This document shows positions 9,845 through 18,142 of a stretch of DNA of 31,766 bases, one piece after another; the stretch's first letter is position 1, and every line of letters begins with the position of its first letter. Under the pieces are notes generated by a model, which worked only from the letters and a program-made list of their open reading frames with translations, had not been told where the DNA came from and did no database searches. Position numbers and translations under genes: made by a program. This DNA comes from a virus, in IMG/VR virus record IMGVR_UViG_3300006753_000034, positions 1 through 31,766 of that record, one strand, 5' to 3'.

Positions 9845-11754
9845 ACCATAACCTCTTTCCAAATGCTCAACACCGTACAAGCAAGCGGAGCCGTTTGCGT
9901 AATAGTAATCTGTCCTGTCTTAGTCCAGCCCAAGGGGTGAAACTCGTAGAGATCAGATACCGGCGTGGGATCAGTCTCAAGATCATCGTCAACTTGCCTG
10001 ATAAGAAACTTAGTACCATCAACTGACCAATTCACACTCTCATAAACACGGATCACAACAGAGCCTACACGCTTCTTCAAGCCGTGGGTACTGCCTGTGG
10101 GTCCAGCAACTACTACCGGCAAATCTTTCAGCGTCCGGGTGAAATCAAGACCAGCAAACGGAGCCGTAGCTGTCTCCGTGAGAACAACCTGACCAGAGCC
10201 ATTAACCGTGAAATTTCCGTGGAATAGATTGCCATCAACTACAGATGCAGTTTCCGCCACCAAGTGAGATAGCCCGTTCCAAGTCGTCCCGCTTACGATA
10301 GCCAGATTCGCAGAGCAATCGGTTGTCCGATCAAAGTTAAACTTCTCAAGATAGTAAACATCGGAGCTATTGATATTCCGCTTCACGCCTACGAATATCT
10401 CCCCGTTCAACTCAGTAACGGTTTCAAATGTTCCGTCAGTATCCCAAGGTATCCAGGCCGCTATCTTCTCAGCACGAACCGAATGGTAAATAGAGATTGT
10501 ACCATCAGCATTGACCAGCGTGGCCCACTGTTCCGGGCCAGAAGTATTACCAAAGAACACCGATATTTGCTGAACATCATTGATCATCTCGTTTGAAACA
10601 AGACTTACAGGATCAGCCGTATAAGAATTTTGGAGATCATTCCAGAGCAATTCCCTTACCACCTTGCCTGTGTCTTGCACAAAGAGGACTGCACCATCAT
10701 AGCGGCGTGGCGTAACGTCACCTGTGCCATACGGAACAGAGAAGTTAGGGTCATAGTTGGCCGGGGTAATCGGCTGCGTAGAACTCTCACGCAAATACAA
10801 TACGGCGCTATCAGTGAAGATCAGTAAGTGACGGTTAGAAACCAAGTGCTGAATATTGTTGACCTCATCAAGACCAAGGCTTCCCTGTATGCTCTCGTCG
10901 TCTGAGCCAGTTCCTACGTCGAAGTTGAAGAAGGCGTTGGACTGCGAAGAGAACACGAAGTTCGGCAAGTCTCTTGAGCCTCCAAACCACAAACGGCGGG
11001 GGTGGAAGGCGACTGAACGGGCATACCCATTCTTCGCTGAAAATACATTCTCATCCCAATCCGCATCTGCGGTGGTGCCAGCGAGCGTTTCACGCACTGT
11101 GGCGGTAACTTGGGTTGCACTGGTGTAAGCTGTGACATCACATTCCTTTCCGATATACCGAACAATCCCGCCAACATCATCAGCCGTAAAGTGATCGGCA
11201 GACGTTGTAAGAGTTATTGATCCGGTTGTCGCACTTGCGGCTAATGTAACGTCACTGTCAGCAAACTTATAGAAGGGCAGATAGCGGGGATACCCGGAGC
11301 TATGCGCCTCAAACTCAAAGTCAGCGATGGTAAATGTTGAGGCTCCTGTCCGGAGCAATTTCTGTATCATCCAATCTTCGTGGACGATGATCGTCGTATC
11401 ACCAGACGTTGTGATCCGCATCTCCCACATGGTCGTGGCATTCCAAGGTTGGGTGGAGAGGGTCTGCAACAAAGAGCCGGTTTCATCGAAGATTTTCAAT
11501 TCAGCATTGGAAAAGGCAAAGAGATAAAGCTGTGACTTGTTAAACCGAAAACGCTCCATCCTCGTATGCGCGGTGAACACATTCAAGTAATCTGTTCCGG
11601 GCCTCCGAGCCATCCCACCCTGCACAAGGGGAGCGTTATTCTGCAAATTCTCTGCGGCATTGGCAAAAATACCAATATCCTCGCGCCCAAGCATTCTTGG
11701 ATCGACTTCACCGGCGGAAAAGTTTGTTTGGAAAGTTCTCGCCCGTAGAGGCAT
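9841..11754 (-). CDS. Tail nozzle protein (tail tubular protein B / gp12-like)
   Basis: This 637-residue protein opens with the pattern RTFQTNFSAGEVDPRMLGRE followed by NAAENLQNNAPLVQGGMARRPG (residues about 6-53). That N-terminus is widespread in podovirus tail nozzle or stabilisation proteins, in which FSaGE.dp and a GG...RPGt element recur. The remainder is beta-rich, consistent with a propeller-like nozzle. It lies directly downstream of the adaptor gene and upstream of the internal virion proteins, as in T7-like order. In the particle it should form the distal tail tube through which DNA passes. The stop overlaps the next gene's ATG. Confidence 0.82.
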   Translation of the reverse strand: MPLRARTFQTNFSAGEVDPRMLGREDIGIFANAAENLQNNAPLVQGGMARRPGTDYLNVFTAHTRMERFRFNKSQLYLFAFSNAELKIFDETGSLLQTLSTQPWNATTMWEMRITTSGDTTIIVHEDWMIQKLLRTGASTFTIADFEFEAHSSGYPRYLPFYKFADSDVTLAASATTGSITLTTSADHFTADDVGGIVRYIGKECDVTAYTSATQVTATVRETLAGTTADADWDENVFSAKNGYARSVAFHPRRLWFGGSRDLPNFVFSSQSNAFFNFDVGTGSDDESIQGSLGLDEVNNIQHLVSNRHLLIFTDSAVLYLRESSTQPITPANYDPNFSVPYGTGDVTPRRYDGAVLFVQDTGKVVRELLWNDLQNSYTADPVSLVSNEMINDVQQISVFFGNTSGPEQWATLVNADGTISIYHSVRAEKIAAWIPWDTDGTFETVTELNGEIFVGVKRNINSSDVYYLEKFNFDRTTDCSANLAIVSGTTWNGLSHLVAETASVVDGNLFHGNFTVNGSGQVVLTETATAPFAGLDFTRTLKDLPVVVAGPTGSTHGLKKRVGSVVIRVYESVNWSVDGTKFLIRQVDDDLETDPTPVSDLYEFHPLGWTKTGQITITQTAPLACTVLSIWKEVMV

Positions 11755-11756
11755 GG

Positions 11757-12335
11757 CTACCTCCGATTGGTAATAAAGCGAGTGGTCGTTATCTCATGTG
11801 TCGTATCGGATTGGCTATCAACAGATCGCGCCCTACGCAAAGCAAAGTCTGCCAGTGTAGCAAATTCACCAGCCATATCAGGTTTGGCGATCACCGCCAT
11901 CGCAAACAATGAAGCAAGCTGCATCTGGACCGCATAGCGGAAGTACGGAGGCCAATCCTGCTCAACCGCACGAAAGATGTAATTCATGGTAAGGGTATTA
12001 GTATTGTCGTAACCGCAGTAAATCTTATCAGCATAAATCTCATAATCAATATCAGAGCCGTTTACCGTTACACGCCTGACCGTCAGCATATCCGTAGGGA
12101 TTTGCCATGCGTTAGACCAGATAGCATCCGGGGCTGCGGATAAATGAGAGAGATCGTCTTGCTTAATCGCAAAACGCCAAGGGTGCTGCGAAAGCATATC
12201 TTCCACAACACCATCATAAATGTTTTCTGCTACAATTGCGCCTGATGTAGAACCGTCAAACGCTGAAATCGGATCGTCGCCAATCAGAACCAGAGCCATC
12301 GAAGCGACTGCAACATCTGTTGTTGCGACTGCCAT
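11757..12335 (-). CDS. Tail adaptor protein (tail tubular protein A / gp11-like)
   Basis: A 192-residue protein starting MAVATTDVAVASMALVLIGD with a helical N-terminus. It contains VVEDMLSQHPWRFAIKQ (residues about 43-59), the characteristic 'L..hPW.fA' segment of gp11-like adaptor proteins, and a central RRVTVNGSDIDYEIYADKIY region. These proteins form a dodecameric ring joining portal to nozzle. Length, order (capsid - adaptor - nozzle) and motif agree. A ribosome site CGGAGG lies about eight bases upstream of the ATG. Only two bases separate it from the nozzle gene. Confidence 0.82.
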   Translation of the reverse strand: MAVATTDVAVASMALVLIGDDPISAFDGSTSGAIVAENIYDGVVEDMLSQHPWRFAIKQDDLSHLSAAPDAIWSNAWQIPTDMLTVRRVTVNGSDIDYEIYADKIYCGYDNTNTLTMNYIFRAVEQDWPPYFRYAVQMQLASLFAMAVIAKPDMAGEFATLADFALRRARSVDSQSDTTHEITTTRFITNRR

Positions 12336-12352
12336 ATTTTACCTCCGAGTGC

Positions 12353-12374
12353 GGGGGAAGCCGTAGCCCCCCCC
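12353..12374 (-). terminator. GC-only hairpin between decoration and adaptor genes
   Basis: On the leftward transcript an eight-G run and a five-C run can pair across a loop of about nine bases. There is no U-tract, so as a terminator it would be weak or factor-dependent; it may instead stabilise mRNA ends or attenuate read-through from capsid to tail genes. It occupies the 59-bp gap between the two genes. Confidence 0.35.
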
Positions 12375-12394
12375 TAGTCCCGGCGTGGAACTAA

Positions 12395-12685
12395 TTAGTC
12401 AGTATCAGTGACGACAACACTAGTTCCGTCAGATACATCAACGGTGGTTCCATCGTTAGAAAGAACCCACATCAGCGTACCAGCCGTTACCGAAGTCGGC
12501 AAAGCTACCGTACCACCAACCGTTTGCTGGATGATGAAATCACCAATACTCAACATATCAACGGCATCACCAGTAAAGTAAGCGGCAGAATTAACGGTCG
12601 CAGTTGTGTCCAGCGTCCGGTAGAACCAGACGTTAGCACCGCCACCACTTGAAAGACGGGTCAAACCCGCAGCACTATAAGCCAT
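12395..12685 (-). CDS. Putative capsid decoration / head-associated protein (96 aa)
   Basis: A 96-residue protein starting MAYSAAGLTRLSSGGGANVW and continuing with a strand-rich body that ends in alternating Val/Thr/Asp (DVSDGTSVVVTDTD). It has no cysteine, charge cluster or membrane segment. Small beta-rich proteins in exactly this place, immediately after the major capsid gene, are usually head decoration or fibre-like head proteins, and the SGGGANVW.Y opening is familiar from such genes. Only 12 bases separate it from the capsid gene, so the two are probably co-expressed at high level. The function is inferred from position and size. Confidence 0.6.
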   Translation of the reverse strand: MAYSAAGLTRLSSGGGANVWFYRTLDTTATVNSAAYFTGDAVDMLSIGDFIIQQTVGGTVALPTSVTAGTLMWVLSNDGTTVDVSDGTSVVVTDTD

Positions 12686-12697
12686 ATCAGCCTCCTT

Positions 12698-13528
12698 CTA
12701 TGCGCTATCGTAAACGCGTTCGATGCAGCCTGTATCGTCGATAAGGCCAGCACCATGAGACATCTTCGCCATGACTTGATTGCTGTCATACTCAGCAAGG
12801 TAATCAATCCGTTGGGAGTAATCCGTGCCAATTGCATGACCGCAAGAGGAGCGATGGTAGAAGAAGTTTTTGGCATCCGATGAGCCGTCAACCGGCAGAT
12901 TTTCATGCGGGAACCATTTGAAGCCCAACCAAGTTTTGGCTGTTACGCCCTCAAACCAGAGGTTTTCAGACTGGACGTAATCGGCATTGGAGAACTCGTC
13001 GAGATCAAGGAGATCACCCCAAGCTTCCCAACAAACAACGGCATACAACTCACCATCAAACGGGATGGACGAGTTACCGAAATTTTCCATCATGCCAATC
13101 GGCGTAGCCGCAGCACTGAAAGTCTCAGCAGTCGTTACGTTGTTACTGTTAGCCGAAGCATCCATAGCAGTAAGGATAATGTCGTCGGTATCCTTACCCA
13201 TCGCAGACGCAATATTTTTGGCTTGAACGCCACGTTCATCGTGCTGGATTTTCAACTCGTCAAGATCGTCAATCAAGACAGAAGCGTAACGGTCTTGCAA
13301 CGAGACTTCGACGGGTGCATGGGTGGGATGGGACCGAGGAACCTTACCCTCGCGTGACTTGGTGCCGACATCGGCATTACCGATTACTTGGAACGTGGTA
13401 CTTTCACCCGTGATACCAGTTTTGGTACGGATGGTATTGCGAAGCTTGGAACCCATTTGCTGATATTCAACATGGGCCTCGCTTTCAAACTGCTTTACAA
13501 AAGCATCATCAATATCTGGAAAAGCCAT
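12698..13528 (-). CDS. Major capsid protein
   Basis: A 276-residue protein located between the scaffold and the decoration protein. It starts MAFPDIDDAFVKQFESEAHV and contains the conserved coat-like stretch LQDRYASVLIDDLDELKIQH followed by DTDDIILTAMDASANS (residues about 112-128). Of two adjacent ATGs I prefer the second: GGAGG lies five bases before it, but only two before the first. The length suits a compact HK97-fold coat protein, though the fold cannot be proved by eye. A hairpin/T-tract and the repeated 13-mer lie just upstream, suggesting separate transcription control for this most abundant product. Confidence 0.85.
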   Translation of the reverse strand: MAFPDIDDAFVKQFESEAHVEYQQMGSKLRNTIRTKTGITGESTTFQVIGNADVGTKSREGKVPRSHPTHAPVEVSLQDRYASVLIDDLDELKIQHDERGVQAKNIASAMGKDTDDIILTAMDASANSNNVTTAETFSAAATPIGMMENFGNSSIPFDGELYAVVCWEAWGDLLDLDEFSNADYVQSENLWFEGVTAKTWLGFKWFPHENLPVDGSSDAKNFFYHRSSCGHAIGTDYSQRIDYLAEYDSNQVMAKMSHGAGLIDDTGCIERVYDSA

Positions 13529-13631
13529 CATAGCCTCCGTTAAGTTAAAAGAAAAACGAAACGGGTATCTTCAAATATCGAGTAGCGGGTATCCCAATGG
13601 GGCCGGTTCTATATTTTCAGGCCGCGAACAT

Positions 13632-13663
13632 AAAAAAAATGACCTAAGATTGCTCCTAGGTCA
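13632..13663 (-). terminator. Intrinsic terminator between scaffold and capsid genes
   Basis: On the leftward transcript a seven-base-pair perfect stem (TGACCTA with TAGGTCA, ten-base loop) is followed immediately by eight U. It comes 34 bases after the scaffold stop and about 100 bases before the capsid start. Its distal part shares a 14-bp string (AAAAAAAATGACCT on the plus strand) with the terminator at 20276-20302. Confidence 0.75.
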
Positions 13664-13673
13664 ACGCACAAAA
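13661..13673 (-). repeat. 13-mer repeat copy 1 (TTTTGTGCGTTGA on minus strand)
   Basis: The plus strand reads TCAACGCACAAAA; on the coding (minus) strand this is TTTTGTGCGTTGA. It lies just upstream of the terminator and about 133 bp upstream of the major capsid start. The same 13-mer occurs at 17743, 20329 and 21457, always upstream of a leftward gene. It is a candidate late-promoter or activator site whose GTTGA end resembles a -35 box. Confidence 0.55.
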
Positions 13674-13696
13674 TGAAGTGCAAGTTTACAGGGAGG

Positions 13697-14437
13697 TTAC
13701 TTTAAGGCCGCAAAACCAGCCTCAACTCGTTGAACGAATACCGGATCGCGCTTCTGAACATCACGATACCGTGGGTCTTTCATCATTGTTTCAAGCTCTT
13801 GTCTTGATAGTGGACCGTGAGCCTGACCGTCACCAGCGCCTTCCATATCAACGCCGCTTCCGGTTTTATCTATCAACTCTTCCATAGCAAGAATGAACTC
13901 ACCACTGGTGGCCTGACGTACAATGGCGTTATATGCGCCCTCAGTTAGATTGGATTTAGCCCAGAGATCAACACGCTCGATCCGAGCCTTGCCGTTCTCA
14001 CCAAGCTTGGCCGCTTCCGCCTTTTGATCAGGCATCATGGCAAGCTCGTTCTTAACATATAGGTCAACAACACTGTCATATTGTGTCTGGGACAATCCTA
14101 TATCATGCGCCATCTCGCCAAAAGCTATAAGCTGCGGGTTGTTTGAGTCCATCTTGAACTCAGTACCCTTCGGAATAATATCCTCTCCGGGCTTATAGAT
14201 GTAATCAGCAGCCTCTTCCGGTACGTCCTTACGCATATCAGCCTTGATCTCAGCCGTGATCTCCTCTCTGGAAGTCTCTTCTCGCTTGCCGAGGGTTGAG
14301 GAAAGCTCAATGTAACCTTTCCCCAAATCTTCAACACGCGCACGACCAGATGCCGCATCCCAATATTTCTCAGGAATATATTCCGGGCGTCCCGCAATCT
14401 CTTCCGTCTTTTCTTCTGCTACTTCTTCGTCAGCCAT
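13697..14437 (-). CDS. Scaffolding protein
   Basis: A 246-residue acidic protein (N-terminus MADEEVAEEKTEEIAGRPEY) with the EYIPEKYWD...RVEDL.K.Y.EL segment characteristic of podovirus scaffold/capsid assembly proteins. A predicted helical body and a basic-hydrophobic C-terminal end (RRVEAGFAALK-like helix, residues about 236-246) fit the usual coat-binding tail of scaffolds. Its place, directly upstream of the capsid gene and downstream of portal and Bbp19-like genes, is standard. It directs procapsid assembly and leaves before maturation. The start lies eight bases inside the end of the preceding gene. Confidence 0.82.
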   Translation of the reverse strand: MADEEVAEEKTEEIAGRPEYIPEKYWDAASGRARVEDLGKGYIELSSTLGKREETSREEITAEIKADMRKDVPEEAADYIYKPGEDIIPKGTEFKMDSNNPQLIAFGEMAHDIGLSQTQYDSVVDLYVKNELAMMPDQKAEAAKLGENGKARIERVDLWAKSNLTEGAYNAIVRQATSGEFILAMEELIDKTGSGVDMEGAGDGQAHGPLSRQELETMMKDPRYRDVQKRDPVFVQRVEAGFAALK

Positions 14438-14675
14438 TGGCTATGTCCTTTCCTAGTTCAACACGCCGTTCAATTTCAGCAACGATAAAACGCTGCCCTT
14501 CATAGTGCATCAGAGCATTCGGCTCTATGCCGGGGCCACCAATGCTGTAAATAGATATTTGCTTGAGATGATTGAGGACTGCCTTCCCTGCACCTGTCTT
14601 AAAGGCCGCATAATACATCTTGTCTAATTTTGCCACTTCTTCTGATTTCTTAGTCTCACGCCGGGATTTTATCAT
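14430..14675 (-). CDS. Bbp19-like small phage protein (81 aa)
   Basis: An 81-residue protein with the pattern YYAAFKTGAGKAVLNHLKQI followed downstream by LMHYEGQRFIVAEIERRVEL. This 'F.t..Gk.vL..L ... G.R.....I' layout matches the Bbp19-like family (named after a Bordetella phage BPP-1 protein), small proteins of unknown function encoded in head-gene clusters. The first 20 residues are basic. It overlaps the end of the portal gene by four bases (ATGA) and the scaffold start by eight, so it is probably translationally coupled to both. A head-assembly role is likely but unproven. Confidence 0.7.
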   Translation of the reverse strand: MIKSRRETKKSEEVAKLDKMYYAAFKTGAGKAVLNHLKQISIYSIGGPGIEPNALMHYEGQRFIVAEIERRVELGKDIANG

Positions 14676-16240
14676 GGTAGAAAGTCTTTCAGTTGGGTTA
14701 TCACTTCTTCACTTCCGGGCGGGGCATCAGACAAGTTCTGACTAACTTGCTCCGCTAACTGATTTTGCTCTTGCTGATCTCTGATCAAAGTACCTTCAAC
14801 CTCATACCATGACGCAAGCTTCTCTGAGAACGCAGTAGGATTGATAATCGTTTGCACCATCTGTGGCCCAAATAACTGACCAACAACAGAAGCGAAATTA
14901 ATATGCTGAGAAATATCCTCGTTCCGTTGCGCCCTCATCATCGGAGAGACAGCTCGGATCTTAATCTCCCGGCCATCAACCTGTGGCAAGTCGATACGAC
15001 CCTGCTTTTTTAACAGATAAAGAATACGCTGCATGGTAGGTACTACAAATTCAGTCTGTAGTCTGCCATAGGTAGCACCAAGTTGCTTGGCTAGTTCGCC
15101 CATGCGCTCCGCAACCTCAGTCGCAGAGATCGGCGTACCTTCCCGCCGACCAAGGGTTTCGTTGTAAAGAGCCTTGTTGATATTGTATCGCATTTCGTTC
15201 AACACAAGCTGGCTTACATCGAAGTTGCCGGGGAATTGAAGTGCCTCAAGGCCACGGCTTCCGGGTGATCGGGGGATGATAGTGCCAGGGATCAAGCGAG
15301 TATTGGCCGGATTGAGTACACCATCATCATCCCCTTGCCAAACTCCAGACAGTGCCAGTTCTGCATTTTCCAAGATAAGCTGGACTGTTAGATTGGCTGT
15401 TTTTATAGCAGCAAGAGAATTGAATACAGGGCCACGGCCATAGACTTCATTCGACAGCTTGGCCCACCTAAAATTAACCCAAGGACTTGAGCCTAATCCA
15501 ACGAACTCATCACTGAATACCTTAAACTCACTTCCTTTATGATAGACGCAATAGTAATAGATAAATTCATTCGGCTGCGTCCAATCACGATAGGTAGCCT
15601 CGGATAACACGATCTCCTCATAAGGCTTCTCAGCCTTCATCTTGATCATTTCTTGAGAGAGGACAGCTTTGGGCCAGATCACTTGGATCATATCCACACG
15701 TATCTTGCGCTTGCGGTACTGTGCAGCCACGCCATCGAAGGGGCCACGCTCAAGGGCAACTTCACTCAGAGGCACCGCACTAAACTTGATCGGCTGGTAG
15801 CTATCGCCTTCCTCAATCGTCATGTTGCCAGTGCTGACAGCAAGATCATGGAAGGCTTCATGGGCCTCCGTTGAAAAGTTTGAATTGTTGATTACCTCAA
15901 AAGCATACTCAGTGACAGCATCCAGATCATCTTGGATCGTTTTAATATCGCTATCAGATAGTTCCGCAACAGCAGCCGGGGCTGGCTCAAGCCTTACCCA
16001 TCGGGAGTTGTTAGGCACTACGCCTTGGATCATACGAGAGGTAAATTCTTGGACACCAACAACAGCAGTCTCATCGAAGATCAGTTCATCACCACGACCA
16101 CCGGGGCTGCTACTGGTAAAGCCATTGCTTCCGGGCATGGTGTAATCGTAACACTCGCCCCAAGTTCCTTCCCACATACCGCGATTACGGAGAGCTTTGT
16201 CCTCACTCAGAACGAGTTCCTTAACTGATTTCATTACCAT
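14672..16240 (-). CDS. Portal (head-to-tail connector) protein
   Basis: A 522-residue protein of T7-like connector type. The N-terminal region (about 20-70) includes MWEGTWGECYDYTMPG and DETAVVGVQEFTSRMIQGV followed by PNNSRWVRLEP, the typical opening of these connectors. The middle contains GRGPVFNSLAAIKTANLTVQ, a conserved wing/stem segment, and later SATEVAERMGELAKQLG. The ATG overlaps the upstream stop (TAATG) with GGAGG six bases before it. The dodecameric portal is the DNA channel at one vertex and docks the terminase. Length and order agree with the family. Confidence 0.88.
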   Translation of the reverse strand: MVMKSVKELVLSEDKALRNRGMWEGTWGECYDYTMPGSNGFTSSSPGGRGDELIFDETAVVGVQEFTSRMIQGVVPNNSRWVRLEPAPAAVAELSDSDIKTIQDDLDAVTEYAFEVINNSNFSTEAHEAFHDLAVSTGNMTIEEGDSYQPIKFSAVPLSEVALERGPFDGVAAQYRKRKIRVDMIQVIWPKAVLSQEMIKMKAEKPYEEIVLSEATYRDWTQPNEFIYYYCVYHKGSEFKVFSDEFVGLGSSPWVNFRWAKLSNEVYGRGPVFNSLAAIKTANLTVQLILENAELALSGVWQGDDDGVLNPANTRLIPGTIIPRSPGSRGLEALQFPGNFDVSQLVLNEMRYNINKALYNETLGRREGTPISATEVAERMGELAKQLGATYGRLQTEFVVPTMQRILYLLKKQGRIDLPQVDGREIKIRAVSPMMRAQRNEDISQHINFASVVGQLFGPQMVQTIINPTAFSEKLASWYEVEGTLIRDQQEQNQLAEQVSQNLSDAPPGSEEVITQLKDFLP

Positions 16241-17478
16241 TAAAAGCCTCCAAAGCCATTCGACAAAAGGGAGTTCTGGCCGCTTCTGGCCTTTCTAGCT
16301 AGTGCTAAAGGATCCTCATCTTCATCAAGAACAGACGTTCCAGATAGTAAACTCTGATCCCGCCGCCGCCGTAGGCTATCCGCAACAACACTATCACTGC
16401 CGCCAGGAAGATCCATGTCATTATTAGTGATAAACCTATCATCGCCGGTAGCCTTCTTTCCTCCAGATAAAGTATTAGGCTCAGATTTGCCGGTAATAAC
16501 AGCAACAAGATCAGAAATAAATTGGCCAGGAAGATCGGCAAGCCCTCCTGATCTTTCATCCTCAGTCACCTTATCATTTGACGCATCAGGGCTGACACCG
16601 GGATTACGACTATCAAGCTCATTCGCCGTTGTGGTTTCACCAAAGAGAATGCTGTCATTCGTTGTGGTGTTCGGGCCAGAAATTTGTACGCCGTAAGCGT
16701 CACCGGGAGCGACATGGGCATTATCACCTATCTCCGCTTCTACCGCAGCGTTTCTATCAGCCGCCTTATCATTTGGCGCATCGATGGGCATTACCCCTCC
16801 AGATGAAGATCCAGGCACAGATTTGCCGGTAACAACGGCAGTCAGATCAGAAATAAACTGGCCGGGAAGACCGGCAAGATCAGACCAAACACTCCCTCCT
16901 TGTCTTTCATTCTCAGTGGTAGTACTCGTTGTCTTGCCAGTGACAGCATTCACCGCATCCACCGCAATGCCGCTAACATTTATTCCTTTATTTGGGTTGG
17001 CTTCAACACTAAGAAGAGACGGAACACCGAGTATCATTTCCGCAATACTCATACCCATTGTCACCGGATTGGATAGCCCCGCCAATTTACCAATCGTACT
17101 TACCGGCCCAAGTTTAAAGCCGGGGGCGCGATTCATTCCGCCAAGTATACCAGTATCGGTCGGCGCGAAATTACGCGAATAGTCTGCCACTGCCATTTCC
17201 AGGCCACGACTATTCGTGAAATTGCGGTGACCGGCTTCCATAGCAGCGGTCACCGCCACATCATCAAAGACTTGCTGATCAGATCGGCGATCACCCGTAA
17301 GCTGCCCAAGTGCGCTATCGGCCTCAGTATAAGTATCCCAGCCATCAGTTTTATCTGGATCGTTAGCCAGACCATCCGCCGGGACTAAGTCGCCGCTTTG
17401 GTTTACGTCCCAGCCTACGCCGCCAGTGTCAGCATCGTTGTCACCGCCGCCACCGCCGCCGCTTCCTTCACCACCCAT
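16240..17478 (-). CDS. Gly-rich virion-module protein with internal repeats (412 aa)
   Basis: The protein begins with a glycine stretch (residues 2-12) and is low in complexity. Two long internal repeats, around residues 189-228 and 306-340, share LPGQFISDL-x-AV-x-TGKS-x-P followed by SGG; a third, shorter relative is at 171-182 (IAVDAVNAVTGK). The repeat is also visible in the DNA (around 16480-16545 against 16820-16880), so it is a fairly recent duplication. Near the C-terminus an SLLS motif occurs twice (residues 376-379 and 403-406), and the protein ends NGFGGF. The same SLLSS-G-x-x-GF ending occurs in the neighbouring 70-aa protein. I recognise no family; location between terminase and portal suggests a role at the portal vertex or in the particle. 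The start overlaps the upstream stop (TGATG), with AGGAG about ten bases upstream. Confidence 0.65.
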   Translation of the reverse strand: MGGEGSGGGGGGDNDADTGGVGWDVNQSGDLVPADGLANDPDKTDGWDTYTEADSALGQLTGDRRSDQQVFDDVAVTAAMEAGHRNFTNSRGLEMAVADYSRNFAPTDTGILGGMNRAPGFKLGPVSTIGKLAGLSNPVTMGMSIAEMILGVPSLLSVEANPNKGINVSGIAVDAVNAVTGKTTSTTTENERQGGSVWSDLAGLPGQFISDLTAVVTGKSVPGSSSGGVMPIDAPNDKAADRNAAVEAEIGDNAHVAPGDAYGVQISGPNTTTNDSILFGETTTANELDSRNPGVSPDASNDKVTEDERSGGLADLPGQFISDLVAVITGKSEPNTLSGGKKATGDDRFITNNDMDLPGGSDSVVADSLRRRRDQSLLSGTSVLDEDEDPLALARKARSGQNSLLSNGFGGF

Positions 17479-17690
17479 CAGACATTAGCTCCTAATAATT
17501 TACGAAAACCCTTGTTGCCAGAAGATAACAAAGAACGACGACCACGGAAACCAGAAGCGATTGCCTTCTTCTTTTCAATTGCCGCCTCTTCCGCTTCACG
17601 CAGTCTCTTAGCTTCTTCCGCCTTAAGACGCTCAACTTCGGGGTCGGCCTGTGGTTCGGGTTGAGGATCGGGGCCAAAATCAAACGGCAT
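17478..17690 (-). CDS. Small Pro/charged protein ending in an SLLSSG motif (70 aa)
   Basis: The frame is open four codons further to a TTG, but that TTG lies inside the ribosome site itself; the ATG at 17690 with GGAGG five bases upstream is the clear start. The protein has a Pro-rich head (FGPDPQPEPQADPE, residues about 4-17), a charged Ala/Lys/Glu helix (18-45) and a basic tail with GRRSLLSSGNKGF. The tail resembles the last residues of the next protein in the operon (NSLLSNGFGGF), so both may use the same short peptide to bind a shared partner. Function unknown; it probably belongs to head or packaging assembly. Confidence 0.65.
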   Translation of the reverse strand: MPFDFGPDPQPEPQADPEVERLKAEEAKRLREAEEAAIEKKKAIASGFRGRRSLLSSGNKGFRKLLGANV

Positions 17691-17707
17691 AGCTGCCTCC
17701 AATAATA

Positions 17708-18142
17708 TCAGGGTTCAAATATCACTGATCCGCCACGTTTCTTCAACGCACAAAATAATTGTCGGGGTGTAATCGCAGCGCACCGCCTAAGACCAAGCAA
17801 ATGTTTTACCCAGGACACACAATAAAACGGCATCCGGAACTTGATAATCTTATTCGGGTCAATCTCTGCCTCATAAGAGATCAAAGCCCCATCTCTCTTT
17901 AGCCAAGCAAAGAGATTGTCCATTTGTTCGCCACGCCACAACTCAACATGAATACATATCCCACACCATTCAACAAAATGCCACGCATTAAAGTCCGGAT
18001 CATACCTAAATGCCGTAACATGAGAGAACTGCTTGTTGATAAACCACCGCCAAGGAGCCGGGAGCGTCTTTGGAACAGGGCGAAACCCTACATACCAAAT
18101 CTGCCCTCTGACCTTTGCCTGCTCTGCCTCTGTCTTTGCCAA
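17708..18142 (-). CDS. Putative permuted papain-fold (NlpC/P60-like) phage protein
   Basis: A 144-residue protein with no ATG near its start; a TTG at 18142 has AAGGTGG a few bases upstream and is the best start, overlapping the end of the large terminase by about 55 bp. Conserved-looking elements are FSHVTAFRYD around His41, HFVEWC near 55-60, and FYCVSWVKHLLGLRR around Cys108, followed by ITPRQLFCAL. His first, then Cys before a helix, is the order of circularly permuted papain-like (YiiX/LRAT-type) proteins; phages often carry such a protein beside the terminase. Catalytic activity is inference: the fold cannot be shown by eye and the substrate is unknown. The second 13-mer repeat lies in its last codons. 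Confidence 0.6.
   Translation of the reverse strand: MAKTEAEQAKVRGQIWYVGFRPVPKTLPAPWRWFINKQFSHVTAFRYDPDFNAWHFVEWCGICIHVELWRGEQMDNLFAWLKRDGALISYEAEIDPNKIIKFRMPFYCVSWVKHLLGLRRCAAITPRQLFCALKKRGGSVIFEP
17743..17755 (-). repeat. 13-mer repeat copy 2
   Basis: TCAACGCACAAAA on the plus strand, located inside the 3' end of the papain-like gene (it encodes the LFCAL codons) and 53 bp upstream of the 70-aa gene's start. Presence inside a coding sequence at the same upstream distance as the other copies argues for a regulatory constraint rather than drift. Confidence 0.5.
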
